A DNA stretch of 64,000 nucleotides from Exercitatus varius (lineage in GTDB: Bacteria > Pseudomonadota > Gammaproteobacteria > Enterobacterales > Pasteurellaceae), in assembly GCF_029577735.1 (NCBI RefSeq), contig NZ_JARQTO010000003.1:62001-126000 (forward strand), read 5' to 3'. The notes below the pieces were generated by a model. It was not told where the DNA came from, did no database searches, and saw nothing but the letters and a program-made list of their open reading frames with translations. Within the stretch, counting starts at the first letter, position 1. Each line of letters begins with the position of its first letter. This document shows, piece by piece, positions 52,437 through 60,591 of the stretch. The position numbers and the translations under genes were made by a program.

Positions 52437-53130
52437 AATAAATCCCGATAATAAGTAAAAGTGCGGTAGAAATTTCCACTGTTTTCCACCAAGGTTTATC
52501 CAGCAACGACGAACGGGAAGCAAAGCGAAAACCGCGCGCTTTTAACGCCATTTCGCTTTTTTCCACTTGCACCATCGCCTGAATCAGCAATAACGCCACT
52601 CGTTGAGCGATGACGGAAAAGGTGCGTCGGTTAAATTTCGGCTGAAATCCGCGGGCTTTCATGGCTTGCGTCATTTGCCGGTTCAGTTCGCCGAGCAGCG
52701 AAATATAACGCACCGTCAGAATAAACAGATGAATCAGTTTGTCCGGCAACGGTAATTTGCTCACCGCCTGCACCAAAATACTGTCGGTCATATTGATTAA
52801 ACATAACCAAATCGTGCATAAAATCAGGTTCATACGCAAGGTGATAAGTAACGCCGTGTGCATGCCCGCCGCGTGCCATTCTAGGCCGTTTTCGCTTATT
52901 TTCCAGCTGAGCGTCAACCAAATTAACAGAGTGAACAGGTTAAATATCAGCGCACGCCGAAGATAGAATGCCAGCGGTTTTCCCTGTCGAATCAGCACAA
53001 CCAGCAGCGCGCCCGCCGTAAGACAGAGCAAGCTCAGCAACCATTGCGGATTTTGAATGGCGCTCACGCTTAAGCCTAAAACAAAGGTGAAAATGAGGCG
53101 AAAGTGCGGTTGAAAAATGGCCGGTTTCAT
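52423..53130 (-). CDS. nikQ: Nickel ECF transporter transmembrane subunit NikQ
   Basis: NikQ is the T-component that couples ATP hydrolysis to transport. The 235-residue protein has several membrane helices and two Ala-Arg-Gly coupling motifs (MKARGFQPKF and LKARGFRFAS), the hallmark of EcfT proteins. It overlaps nikM by four bases and nikO by 14. Confidence 0.92.
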   Translation of the reverse strand: MKPAIFQPHFRLIFTFVLGLSVSAIQNPQWLLSLLCLTAGALLVVLIRQGKPLAFYLRRALIFNLFTLLIWLTLSWKISENGLEWHAAGMHTALLITLRMNLILCTIWLCLINMTDSILVQAVSKLPLPDKLIHLFILTVRYISLLGELNRQMTQAMKARGFQPKFNRRTFSVIAQRVALLLIQAMVQVEKSEMALKARGFRFASRSSLLDKPWWKTVEISTALLLIIGIYYAQR

Positions 53131-53738
53131 GGCGTTGTCCGTAATAGCGCGGGTGACATTTTGTTTAGCGTGAGTAAAACGCCCGCGCTAATGATTCCGT
53201 CGATAAAAAAGACCGGAATGTGCGTGACTATCAGCAAGCGGATGAGATCGTAATAAGCTTTGCCGCCGTCAAACGCCAGGATCAGCGAGGCGAGCAGCGC
53301 GGCGCCGCCCACGCCGATTACGCCCGCCGAGACGCCCAACAGGATTAAGCGGGCGCGACTTAAAGATTGCTGCAAACAACGTCCTAACAACAAGTGCACC
53401 AAAACGGCGGGCAGCGCCATCACGCACAGATTAACGCCGAGCACGGCAAAGCCGCCGAAGGAAAAGAAGATAACTTGTAACAACAAGGCAATAAGAAAAG
53501 CGGGAAACACCGCCCAGCCGAGAAACAATCCCGCCATGCCGTTCAGAATTAAATGCACGGAACCGATTCCCACAGGCACGTGAATCGTGCCGGCGACAAA
53601 AAACGCGGCGGCAAATAAAGCGGTAAGCGGCAATCGTTCGTAATCGGTTTTGCGCAAACCGACACTCACGCCGATAACCGCCGCCGTCGCCCCGATAATC
53701 AGCGTTTGGCTATGTAGAATTCCTTCGGAAATATGCAT
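53127..53738 (-). CDS. nikM: Nickel ECF transporter substrate subunit NikM
   Basis: NikM binds the metal for import. The 203-residue protein begins MHISEGILHSQTL; Met1-His2 at the extreme N-terminus is the metal site in NikM/CbiM proteins. Several helices follow, with HVPVGIGSVHLILNGMAGLF matching the core. Its start overlaps the nikL stop by one base. Confidence 0.93.
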   Translation of the reverse strand: MHISEGILHSQTLIIGATAAVIGVSVGLRKTDYERLPLTALFAAAFFVAGTIHVPVGIGSVHLILNGMAGLFLGWAVFPAFLIALLLQVIFFSFGGFAVLGVNLCVMALPAVLVHLLLGRCLQQSLSRARLILLGVSAGVIGVGGAALLASLILAFDGGKAYYDLIRLLIVTHIPVFFIDGIISAGVLLTLNKMSPALLRTTP

Positions 53739-54223
53739 TAATCTTTTCCTTTAGATTGACGCGAGCGTAACCACGCCGCCATGCCCGCAAGACCGAAAAT
53801 ATAGCCGATTCCGCCGAGAATATCGTGGAAATACAGTTTATCTTTCAGGCGGTTGATATCTTCCCGTAAGGCAAGAACGGCTTCATTGGAAACGGCGCCG
53901 GAATTGACCGCACTTTCAATGCGGTTAACTTTAGCGGTGGCTTTGTGGCCTTCCATGCCTTCAATATTTACGCTGAAATCGGCGTTTTCATGAATCGGTA
54001 AGCGAAATGCGCCCTGTTTGTCCGTTTTGCCGTAAACCGCCGGTTCCGTTTCACCGGTGCGAACCGCTTCCACATAGGTTTCCGCCGCCGGCGTTTGGTC
54101 GGAATAATAGGCTTTGCCGCTGATTTCCGTTCCATCGTATTGGGCGAAAATCGATAGGCCGTGGGCGCCGACGGAGGCGGCGAAACTCAGTAAAAGTGCG
54201 GTCAAAATTATTCGAGTTTTCAT
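53738..54223 (-). CDS. nikL: Nickel transport accessory protein NikL
   Basis: NikL is a 161-residue accessory subunit. It has a signal peptide (cleaved near SVGAHG, so the mature end starts close to a His), an extracytoplasmic carboxypeptidase-like beta domain (GKTDKQGAFRLPIH), a short coiled segment (ALREDINRLKDKL) and one C-terminal helix (GYIFGLAGMAAWL). It matches the NikL/CbiL of Pasteurellaceae. Two uptake sequences occur, one encoding Leu-Thr-Ala-Leu in the signal peptide. Confidence 0.85.
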   Translation of the reverse strand: MKTRIILTALLLSFAASVGAHGLSIFAQYDGTEISGKAYYSDQTPAAETYVEAVRTGETEPAVYGKTDKQGAFRLPIHENADFSVNIEGMEGHKATAKVNRIESAVNSGAVSNEAVLALREDINRLKDKLYFHDILGGIGYIFGLAGMAAWLRSRQSKGKD

Positions 54224-54927
54224 TATTGGTTTTCGTCCGCGTCAAAGGTCAACAGATATTCGATGCTTCGATCGGTATAATCGGGATTGTCCGTCACTTT
54301 TTCGTTGAATTCCGCCCACACTTTATTGAAGCCGCGGCTTGGCGTGAATTGCGCTATGCCGTTTGCATCGCTTAAGTTCGCCGGTTGGTCTTCACCCAAT
54401 CCTACTTTAATGCCGGCAACGGGGCTGCCGTTACGCAGGACTAAAATCGCCAGCGGTTTTCCCGCCGCAGGTTTGCTTTGCGGAACCAGTTCATAGCTCA
54501 TATTGTGCGGTTTGGTCGCCTGTTCGTTCCAGCTTAAAATGGCTTTACCGAGTTTCACCGGATTAAGGGAAAATTCCGCATCGGGCGCGTATTTTTTGCT
54601 TTTTTCCACGAATTTGCCGCTTGCTAATTTCGACCAAACGCCGTTGTCGAATTGCATATAAATTATGGCGGCGTTATTCGCTTTGATGTGAGTTTCGCCT
54701 TTGCCGTTCTGTGCCGGGCGAAAACTTAACGTCACTTTGCCGTCTTTGCCGTCGCCGGTTATCGCTCGTACGGATTTAACCTTGGATTCGGGATAGTTTT
54801 CTGCGGTTTCGTGACCGAATTTCAACACGTAATTGTCGTTATGTTGCGGGTCTTTTTGTAGCCAGACGTTATGCGCCGTCGCCGGAAGGGCGAAAAGTGC
54901 GGTCAAAATAAATACGGTTTTTTTCAT
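54223..54927 (-). CDS. nikK: Nickel transport accessory protein NikK
   Basis: NikK is a DUF4198-family periplasmic protein. From ATG 54927 (MKKTVFILTALFALPATAHN) it has 234 residues; an in-frame codon at 54957 lies between the operator and this better start. The mature end is HNVWLQKDP, placing His at the N-terminus as in metal-binding DUF4198 proteins. The C-terminal half has a transthyretin-like domain (VLRNGSPVAGIKVGLGED). First gene of nikKLMQO. An uptake sequence encodes Leu-Thr-Ala-Leu in its signal peptide. Confidence 0.87.
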   Translation of the reverse strand: MKKTVFILTALFALPATAHNVWLQKDPQHNDNYVLKFGHETAENYPESKVKSVRAITGDGKDGKVTLSFRPAQNGKGETHIKANNAAIIYMQFDNGVWSKLASGKFVEKSKKYAPDAEFSLNPVKLGKAILSWNEQATKPHNMSYELVPQSKPAAGKPLAILVLRNGSPVAGIKVGLGEDQPANLSDANGIAQFTPSRGFNKVWAEFNEKVTDNPDYTDRSIEYLLTFDADENQ

Positions 54928-54966
54928 GTGATCATTCCAAATACGGCTCCTGTTCAACGGGCGTAT

Positions 54967-54997
54967 AGTGTAAAATATGAAGTAACTTCAGGGTCAA
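54967..54997 (-). promoter_or_regulatory. MerR-type nikK promoter/NimR operator (19-bp spacer)
   Basis: On the minus strand TTGACC (54992-54997) and TACACT (54967-54972) are separated by 19 bases, the over-long spacing that MerR activators correct. The spacer holds the perfect dyad TGAAGT-T-ACTTCA at 54978-54990. This is the expected layout for a MerR-family activator bound between the -35 and -10 boxes. nimR diverges from it at 55044. Confidence 0.82.
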
Positions 54998-55043
54998 GGT
55001 ATAAATACCACTTTTTTGAGGTAGATCATGTTAAGGAAGAAAA

Positions 55044-55454
55044 ATGAAAATCGGTAAATTGGCGCAAGTCGCAGGATGTACGGTGGAAACCGTTCGGTTT
55101 TATGAAAAACAAGGATTGTTGCCGCCGCCGCAACGGACATCCGGTAATTTTCGTCTGTATAACGACGAACATTTGGAACGGCTGACGTTTATTTGTTATT
55201 GCCGTTCGTTGGATATTTCGCTGCATGAAATCAAACAGTTGCTGGAGCTGAAAAATGCGCCGGCGGCTAAAGACGAAATGAGCGAGTTGTTGGATCGCCA
55301 TATTCGCGACGTGGTGAAACGCATTCATGAACTCGATCATCTGCGGTTGCAGCTGATCGCGTTGAAAGGCAAAGTGAACAATGCCGCACAGGACGCGGAT
55401 TTAATGAACACGCTGCTGCAACACGGCAAAGTGCGTTTCGTCGGCGTGAAATAA
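55044..55454 (+). CDS. nimR: MerR-family nickel-responsive regulator NimR
   Basis: This is a 136-residue MerR-family activator. The N-terminal winged helix-turn-helix reads KIGKLAQVAGCTVETVRFYE then KQGLLPPPQRTSGNFRLYND. A dimer helix follows, with LDRHIRDVVKRIHELDHLRL near residues 85-104. A divergent NimR controls nikKLMQO in H. influenzae, and the intergenic operator here fits. It lacks the CadR-like C-terminal cysteines, supporting nickel over cadmium. Metal choice is by analogy. Confidence 0.85.
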   Translation: MKIGKLAQVAGCTVETVRFYEKQGLLPPPQRTSGNFRLYNDEHLERLTFICYCRSLDISLHEIKQLLELKNAPAAKDEMSELLDRHIRDVVKRIHELDHLRLQLIALKGKVNNAAQDADLMNTLLQHGKVRFVGVK

Positions 55455-55459
55455 TGCGG

Positions 55460-56158
55460 TTAGCCGTAATTGCGCGCGCCGAAAATCGCCGTGCCGATAC
55501 GCACCATGGTGGAACCGCATTTAATGGCGCTTGCCATATCGTCCGTCATGCCCATGGAAAGCGTGTCGATTTGTTGGTTCGGACAGAGCGCCTGCAGTTG
55601 TTCGAACAGATTTTTCATGGCGTTTAAGGCTTTTTCCTGCTCGCCGATATCGTCGCTGGGCGCGGGAATCGCCATTAACCCGCGCAGCCGTAAGTGCGGG
55701 CGATTTTCGATGTGTTTTGCCAACGCCGCCATTTCTTCGGGGCGAATCCCGGATTTGCTGGCTTCGTCGCTGATATTGATTTGAATCAGCACATTTAACG
55801 GCGCTTTGTCTGCAGGGCGCTGGTCGTTCAGCCGATCGGCAATTTTGGCGCGATCCACCGTTTGCATCCAATCGAAATGTTCCGCCACCAAACGGGTTTT
55901 ATTGGATTGCAACGGACCGATAAAATGCCATTCCAGTTCCGGATGTTTTGTCGCAAAAAACTGAATTTTTTCCACGCCTTCCTGAACGTAATTTTCACCG
56001 AAAGCCCGTTGCCCGGCGTCAATTGCCGTCTGAATGTCCGTCACCGGTTTGGTTTTGGAAACTGCTAATAATTTGACCGCACTTTTGTTGCGTCCCGCCG
56101 CCAGACATGCGTTTTCGATTTGTTGGTGAATATGTTCAAGATTTTGCCGAATTGTCAT
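55460..56158 (-). CDS. yggS: PLP homeostasis protein YggS
   Basis: YggS binds pyridoxal phosphate and keeps its level steady; it has no proven enzyme activity. The 232-residue alanine-racemase-like barrel has the PLP lysine at about residue 35 (LLAVSKTKP), FGENYVQEGVEK, WHFIGPLQSNK and LSMGMTDDMASAIKCGSTMV. It converges on nimR with only five bases between. An uptake sequence lies near 56076. Confidence 0.94.
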   Translation of the reverse strand: MTIRQNLEHIHQQIENACLAAGRNKSAVKLLAVSKTKPVTDIQTAIDAGQRAFGENYVQEGVEKIQFFATKHPELEWHFIGPLQSNKTRLVAEHFDWMQTVDRAKIADRLNDQRPADKAPLNVLIQINISDEASKSGIRPEEMAALAKHIENRPHLRLRGLMAIPAPSDDIGEQEKALNAMKNLFEQLQALCPNQQIDTLSMGMTDDMASAIKCGSTMVRIGTAIFGARNYG

Positions 56159-56282
56159 TTTTTTCCGTCCAAGCCGTTTTCATTGAATATTTTTTGAATA
56201 GTCTTTATATTGGAATTGCTTTCGATCTGAGTGTCGCAAAGCTTATTTTAACTTAATTCGTTTTTTTCTAGTAGGTGAAATT

Positions 56283-56846
56283 ATGCGAAAAACATTATTG
56301 GCATTAGGTTTAGCAACGTTAGGCGTTTCTGCGGCGGCGAATGCGGCGGAAACCGGACACCAAACGGCGACGTCCGCTGAAAATTTAACCGTCGACATGC
56401 AATTATTGGATCCGGTGAAAGGGAACCGTTCCGTCGGAAAAGTGGTGATAACCGAATCGCCTTACGGATTGGTGTTTACACCGGAATTGAAAGGACTTTC
56501 CGCAGGGTTGCACGGTTTCCATATTCATGAAAATCCAAGCTGCGAACCGCAGGAGAAAGACGGCAAACTTACGGCGGGTTTGGCTGCCGGCGGCCATTGG
56601 AATCCGACTAAAGCGGAAGGTCACGGTTATCCTTGGTCTGATGTCGCTCACTTAGGCGATTTGCCGGCGCTTTATGTCGAGGCTGACGGTCATGCGGCGA
56701 ATCCGGTATTGGCGCCGCGCTTGAAAGCGTTGTCCGAAATTAAAGGCCGTTCGTTGATGATTCATGCCGGCGGCGATAATCATTCCGATCATCCGAAACC
56801 GTTGGGCGGTGGCGGCGCCAGAATGGCTTGCGGTGTGATTAAATAG
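56283..56846 (+). CDS. sodC: Periplasmic Cu/Zn superoxide dismutase SodC
   Basis: SodC removes superoxide in the periplasm. The 187-residue protein has a signal peptide ending ANA/AETG near residue 21. Metal ligands are in GFHIHENPSC, GGHWNPTKAEGHG, HLGDLP and MIHAGGDNHSD. Two Cys (NPSC and MACGV) should form the structural disulfide. GGTGAAATT precedes the ATG. It stands alone, before the thr operon. Confidence 0.95.
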   Translation: MRKTLLALGLATLGVSAAANAAETGHQTATSAENLTVDMQLLDPVKGNRSVGKVVITESPYGLVFTPELKGLSAGLHGFHIHENPSCEPQEKDGKLTAGLAAGGHWNPTKAEGHGYPWSDVAHLGDLPALYVEADGHAANPVLAPRLKALSEIKGRSLMIHAGGDNHSDHPKPLGGGGARMACGVIK

Positions 56847-56865
56847 GTTTTAACGCAATTTCTAT

Positions 56866-56894
56866 TTGACAAATAAAATCTTTTTAGGTATTTC
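56866..56894 (+). promoter_or_regulatory. Likely thr operon promoter
   Basis: TTGACA at 56866-56871 is a perfect -35 box. TATTTC at 56889-56894 is a weak -10 at 17-bp spacing. The leader peptide ATG lies 32 bases further on. Confidence 0.6.
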
Positions 56895-56925
56895 TAACCA
56901 CATTCGTTTTTACGGAAAAAATATC

Positions 56926-56994
56926 ATGAAATTCGACCGCACTTTCACAATCATGACGATGACCACCATTATGACCATCATAACGGCGGGATAG
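56926..56994 (+). CDS. thrL: thr operon leader peptide
   Basis: A 22-codon reading frame, M-K-F-D-R-T-F-T-I-M-T-M-T-T-I-M-T-I-I-T-A-G, holds seven Thr and four Ile, with a TAG at 56992-56994. It lies 102 bases before thrA, ahead of a terminator hairpin: the classic attenuation set-up sensing charged tRNA-Thr and tRNA-Ile. Unlike E. coli ThrL it encodes F-D-R-T-F near its start through an uptake sequence (GACCGCACTTT at 56935-56945). A-rich bases before the ATG give only a weak ribosome site. Confidence 0.88.
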   Translation: MKFDRTFTIMTMTTIMTIITAG

Positions 56995-57016
56995 TGCGAA
57001 CGAAAGGTATTCAATC

Positions 57017-57048
57017 AAGCCCGCAACTGAAAAAGTGCGGGCTTTTTT
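57017..57048 (+). terminator. thr attenuator terminator
   Basis: AAGCCCGCA (57017-57025) pairs with TGCGGGCTT (57036-57044), followed by TTTTA. The loop and 3' arm hold AAAAAGTGCGGG, a near uptake sequence. GCGGG at 56986-56990, at the end of thrL, can instead pair with CCCGC (57020-57024), giving the competing antiterminator. Confidence 0.85.
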
Positions 57049-57096
57049 ACAACGGAACTCAATTCACAAATCACAACATATTAAGAAGGAAAACCT

Positions 57097-59553
57097 ATGC
57101 GTGTACTCAAATTTGGCGGCACATCTCTGGCGAATCCCGAACGGTTTTTGCAAGCCGCCCGGTTAATCGAAAAAGCTCATTTGGAAGAACAAGCCGCCGG
57201 CGTGCTTTCGGCTCCCGCCAAAATTACCAACCACCTTGTCGCCCTGTCCGAAAAAGCGAGTCTGAACCAACCTACCGATTGCCATTTTGATGAAGCCGTT
57301 AATATTTTTTATAACATCATCAAAGGATTACACGCTGAAAATAACAATTTCGACCTTGCCGGCACTCAGGCTTTGATCGACCGGGAATTCGCTCAAATCG
57401 CCGAATTACTGGAACAAATCCGTGCCGCCGGTAAAGTGGAAGACGCGGTGAAAGCGACCATCGATTGCCGAGGCGAAAAATTATCCATTGCCATGATGAA
57501 AGCCTGGTTTGAAGCCAACGGCTATGCGGTGACGGTGATTGACCCGGTGGAAAAATTACTGGCGCACGGCACTTATTTGGAATCTTCCGTGGATATTGCA
57601 GAATCCGCCAAACGGGTGGATGTGGCGTCCATCCCGAAACGGAACCTGGTGTTAATGGCTGGATTCACAGCAGGAAACGAAAAGGGGGAGTTGGTTCTGC
57701 TGGGACGCAACGGTTCCGATTATTCCGCCGCCTGTCTGGCCGCCTGCCTGAAAGCCAGCGCCTGCGAAATCTGGACGGATGTGGATGGCGTGTTTACCTG
57801 TGATCCGCGTTTGGTACCGGACGCTCGTCTCTTACCGCATTTATCTTATCGCGAAGCTATGGAGTTGTCTTATTTCGGCGCGAAAGTGATTCATCCCCGG
57901 ACTATCGGTCCGTTGGTGCAAACCAATATTCCTTGTCTGATTAAAAATACCGGCAATCCAGACGCACCGGGTTCGGTGATCGACAGCGACGAAAATGCCG
58001 CTGAAGGTTTACAGGTGAAAGGCATTACCAATTTAGACAATGTGGCGATGTTTAATGTGTCCGGCCCGGGCATGCAAGGCATGGTCGGCATGGCGGCGCG
58101 CGTCTTCTCAACTATGTCGAAAGCGGGAATTTCCGTGATTTTGATTACCCAATCTTCCTCCGAATACAGCATCAGTTTTTGTGTGCCGGCTAAATTGGCG
58201 GATCACGCCCTGAGCGTATTAAATACGGAATTTGCCCGGGAACTGCAATCCGGCGCCCTTGATCCGGTGGATATCATTAAAGATTTATCCATTGTTTCCG
58301 TGGTGGGCGACGGTATGCGTACCGCCAAAGGTATTGCGGCGCGTTTCTTCTCTTCCCTGGCTCAGGCTAATATCAGCATTGTGGCCATTGCGCAAGGTTC
58401 CTCTGAGCGCTCCATTTCCGCCGTGGTGCCGATGAATAAAGCGATTGAAGCGGTAAAAGCTACGCATCAGGGATTATTCAGCAATAAAAAGTCCATTGAC
58501 GTCTTCCTCGTTGGTGTTGGCGGTGTTGGCGGTGCGCTGATCGAGCAGATCAAACAACAAAAGGCGTTTTTAGCCAAAAAAGACATTGAAATCCGCGTTT
58601 GCGCCTTAGCGAATGTGAATAAAATGCTGTTGAACGAAAACGGTTTAGATTTGGACGACTGGAAAAACGACCTGCAAAATGCCATTCAACCGTCGGATTT
58701 CGATGTGCTGTTATCTTTCATTAAACTGCATCATGTGGTGAACCCGGTGTTTGTAGACTGTACTTCGGCGCAATCCGTTTCAAATCTTTATGTGCGAGCG
58801 TTGCGCGAAGGTTTTCATGTGGTTACTCCGAACAAAAAAGCCAATACTTCAAGTTATGCCTATTATCAGGAGTTGCGCGAAGCGGCGCGTCAGGGGAGCC
58901 ATAAATTTTTATATGAAACCAATGTGGGCGCAGGTTTGCCGGTAATTGAAAATCTGCAAAATCTGCTGGCTGCCGGCGATGAAGTGGAAAAATTCGAAGG
59001 CATTCTGTCCGGCTCGCTTTCTTTCATTTTCGGTAAACTGGAAGAAGGTTTAACGCTTTCGCAAGCCACGTTGTTAGCGAAAGAAAAAGGCTTTACCGAA
59101 CCGGATCCGCGCGATGATTTATCCGGCGCCGATGTAGCGCGGAAATTGCTGATTTTAGCCCGTGAAACCGGGTTGCCGCTCGAGTTTGAAGATATCGAAG
59201 TGGAAGGCGTATTGCCGCGCGGTTTCTCCGACGGCATGAGCCGCGATGAATTCTTAGCCGTTCTGCCTGATTTGGATGCGGAATTCGACCAACGGGTTCA
59301 GGCGGCGAAAAAAGAAGGCAAAGTATTGCGTTACGTCGGCTCCATTAACGGTTCTAAATGCCGTGTCGCCATTGAGGCGGTAGATGAAAATCATCCGCTC
59401 TATAAAGTGAAAGACGGCGAAAACGCCTTAGCGTTCTTAACCCGTTATTACAGCCCGATTCCGCTGTTATTGCGCGGTTACGGCGCGGGAACGGATGTCA
59501 CGGCCGCCGGCGTATTTGCCGATATTCTTCGTACGTTGCACGGAGGTATATGA
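57097..59553 (+). CDS. thrA: Bifunctional aspartokinase I/homoserine dehydrogenase I
   Basis: ThrA makes aspartyl phosphate and later reduces aspartate semialdehyde to homoserine, bracketing the Thr pathway. The 818-residue protein has the kinase domain (MRVLKFGGTSLANPERF, GRNGSDYSAACLAA), ACT domains that bind Thr (NVSGPGMQGMVGMAARVFST and NISIVAIAQGSSERSISAVV), and the NAD(P)-binding HSD domain from about residue 465 (DVFLVGVGGVGGALIEQIKQ). AGAAGGAAAA precedes the ATG. It overlaps thrB. Confidence 0.97.
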   Translation: MRVLKFGGTSLANPERFLQAARLIEKAHLEEQAAGVLSAPAKITNHLVALSEKASLNQPTDCHFDEAVNIFYNIIKGLHAENNNFDLAGTQALIDREFAQIAELLEQIRAAGKVEDAVKATIDCRGEKLSIAMMKAWFEANGYAVTVIDPVEKLLAHGTYLESSVDIAESAKRVDVASIPKRNLVLMAGFTAGNEKGELVLLGRNGSDYSAACLAACLKASACEIWTDVDGVFTCDPRLVPDARLLPHLSYREAMELSYFGAKVIHPRTIGPLVQTNIPCLIKNTGNPDAPGSVIDSDENAAEGLQVKGITNLDNVAMFNVSGPGMQGMVGMAARVFSTMSKAGISVILITQSSSEYSISFCVPAKLADHALSVLNTEFARELQSGALDPVDIIKDLSIVSVVGDGMRTAKGIAARFFSSLAQANISIVAIAQGSSERSISAVVPMNKAIEAVKATHQGLFSNKKSIDVFLVGVGGVGGALIEQIKQQKAFLAKKDIEIRVCALANVNKMLLNENGLDLDDWKNDLQNAIQPSDFDVLLSFIKLHHVVNPVFVDCTSAQSVSNLYVRALREGFHVVTPNKKANTSSYAYYQELREAARQGSHKFLYETNVGAGLPVIENLQNLLAAGDEVEKFEGILSGSLSFIFGKLEEGLTLSQATLLAKEKGFTEPDPRDDLSGADVARKLLILARETGLPLEFEDIEVEGVLPRGFSDGMSRDEFLAVLPDLDAEFDQRVQAAKKEGKVLRYVGSINGSKCRVAIEAVDENHPLYKVKDGENALAFLTRYYSPIPLLLRGYGAGTDVTAAGVFADILRTLHGGI

Positions 59554-60500
59554 TGTCCTTACGAATTTATGCACCGGCTTCCAGCGCTAATGTCAGTGTG
59601 GGTTTCGATACCTTAGGCGCGGCGATTTCGCCCATCGACGGTTCCTTATTGGGCGATGTGGTTCAAATTGATGAAATCGCAAACGGTTTTGAACTGGAAA
59701 GCGTCGGTTATTTTGTCCGCAAACTGCCGAAAGAGCCGCAAAAAAATATTGTTTATCAGGCGTACGTGTTGTTCAGCGAACGCTTGAAATTACGGGGTAT
59801 CGGCGTCAAACCGTTACGCTTAACGCTGGAAAAAAATATGCCGATCGGTTCGGGTCTGGGATCCAGCGCCTGTTCTATCGTGGCCGCGTTAGTGGCGTTA
59901 AATCGATTCCATAACGAACCTTTTTCCAAAATGGAATTGTTAGAAATGATGGGCAAACTGGAAGGACGGATTTCCGGTTCAATCCATTACGACAACGTGG
60001 CGCCCTGCTACCTGGGCGGCTTGCAGTTAATGGTGGAAAGTCTGGGCAATATTAGCCAGACCTTGCCTTTTTTCGATCACTGGTACTGGGTGCTGGCCTA
60101 TCCGGGCATTGAAGTTTCCACCGCCGAAGCGCGCGCTATTTTGCCGAAAAGCTATACCCGCAAGGACGTGATTGACCACGGTCGCCATCTCGGCAGCTTC
60201 GTGCATGCCTGCCACACCCATCAGGAAGCATTGGCCGCAATGATGATGCAGGATGTTATCGCCGAACCGTATCGCGCCGCCTTGCTGCCGAATTTTGCCG
60301 AAGTGAAACAGGCAACAAGGGATCTCGGCGCGTTGGCCTGCGGTATTTCCGGTTCCGGTCCGACCATGTTTGCCATCGCGCCGGATTTGCAAACGGCGAC
60401 CAAAGTGGCAAAATATCTGGAGCAACATTATCTGCAAAATAACGAAGGCTTCGTGCATATTTGCAAAGTGGACAATCAAGGCGCCAGAGCATTGGATTAA
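59550..60500 (+). CDS. thrB: Homoserine kinase
   Basis: ThrB phosphorylates homoserine. The 316-residue GHMP kinase has SSANVSVGFDTLGAA near the start, the ATP loop KNMPIGSGLGSSACSIVAAL and the C-terminal GISGSGPTMFAI. It overlaps the thrA stop by four bases (ATGATG/TGA); the second ATG at 59553 is equally good. AGGAGG-like GGAGGTAT precedes it. Confidence 0.97.
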   Translation: MMSLRIYAPASSANVSVGFDTLGAAISPIDGSLLGDVVQIDEIANGFELESVGYFVRKLPKEPQKNIVYQAYVLFSERLKLRGIGVKPLRLTLEKNMPIGSGLGSSACSIVAALVALNRFHNEPFSKMELLEMMGKLEGRISGSIHYDNVAPCYLGGLQLMVESLGNISQTLPFFDHWYWVLAYPGIEVSTAEARAILPKSYTRKDVIDHGRHLGSFVHACHTHQEALAAMMMQDVIAEPYRAALLPNFAEVKQATRDLGALACGISGSGPTMFAIAPDLQTATKVAKYLEQHYLQNNEGFVHICKVDNQGARALD

Positions 60501-60517
60501 AAAACAACGAAAAAATT

Positions 60518-60563
60518 GACCGCACTTTTTGTGCAAATGCCGGAATTGGTGTAAAGTGCGGTC
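60518..60563 (+). repeat. Inverted uptake-sequence pair inside the thr operon
   Basis: GACCGCACTTT (60518-60528) and AAAGTGCGGTC (60553-60563) can form a stem of 11 bp with a 24-base loop. No T run follows on the plus strand (GAAATTGAAC), so it is unlikely to be a full terminator. It may weaken thrC expression or define an RNA end. Confidence 0.75.
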
Positions 60564-60591
60564 GAAATTGAACAAGAAATTGGACACAGAC

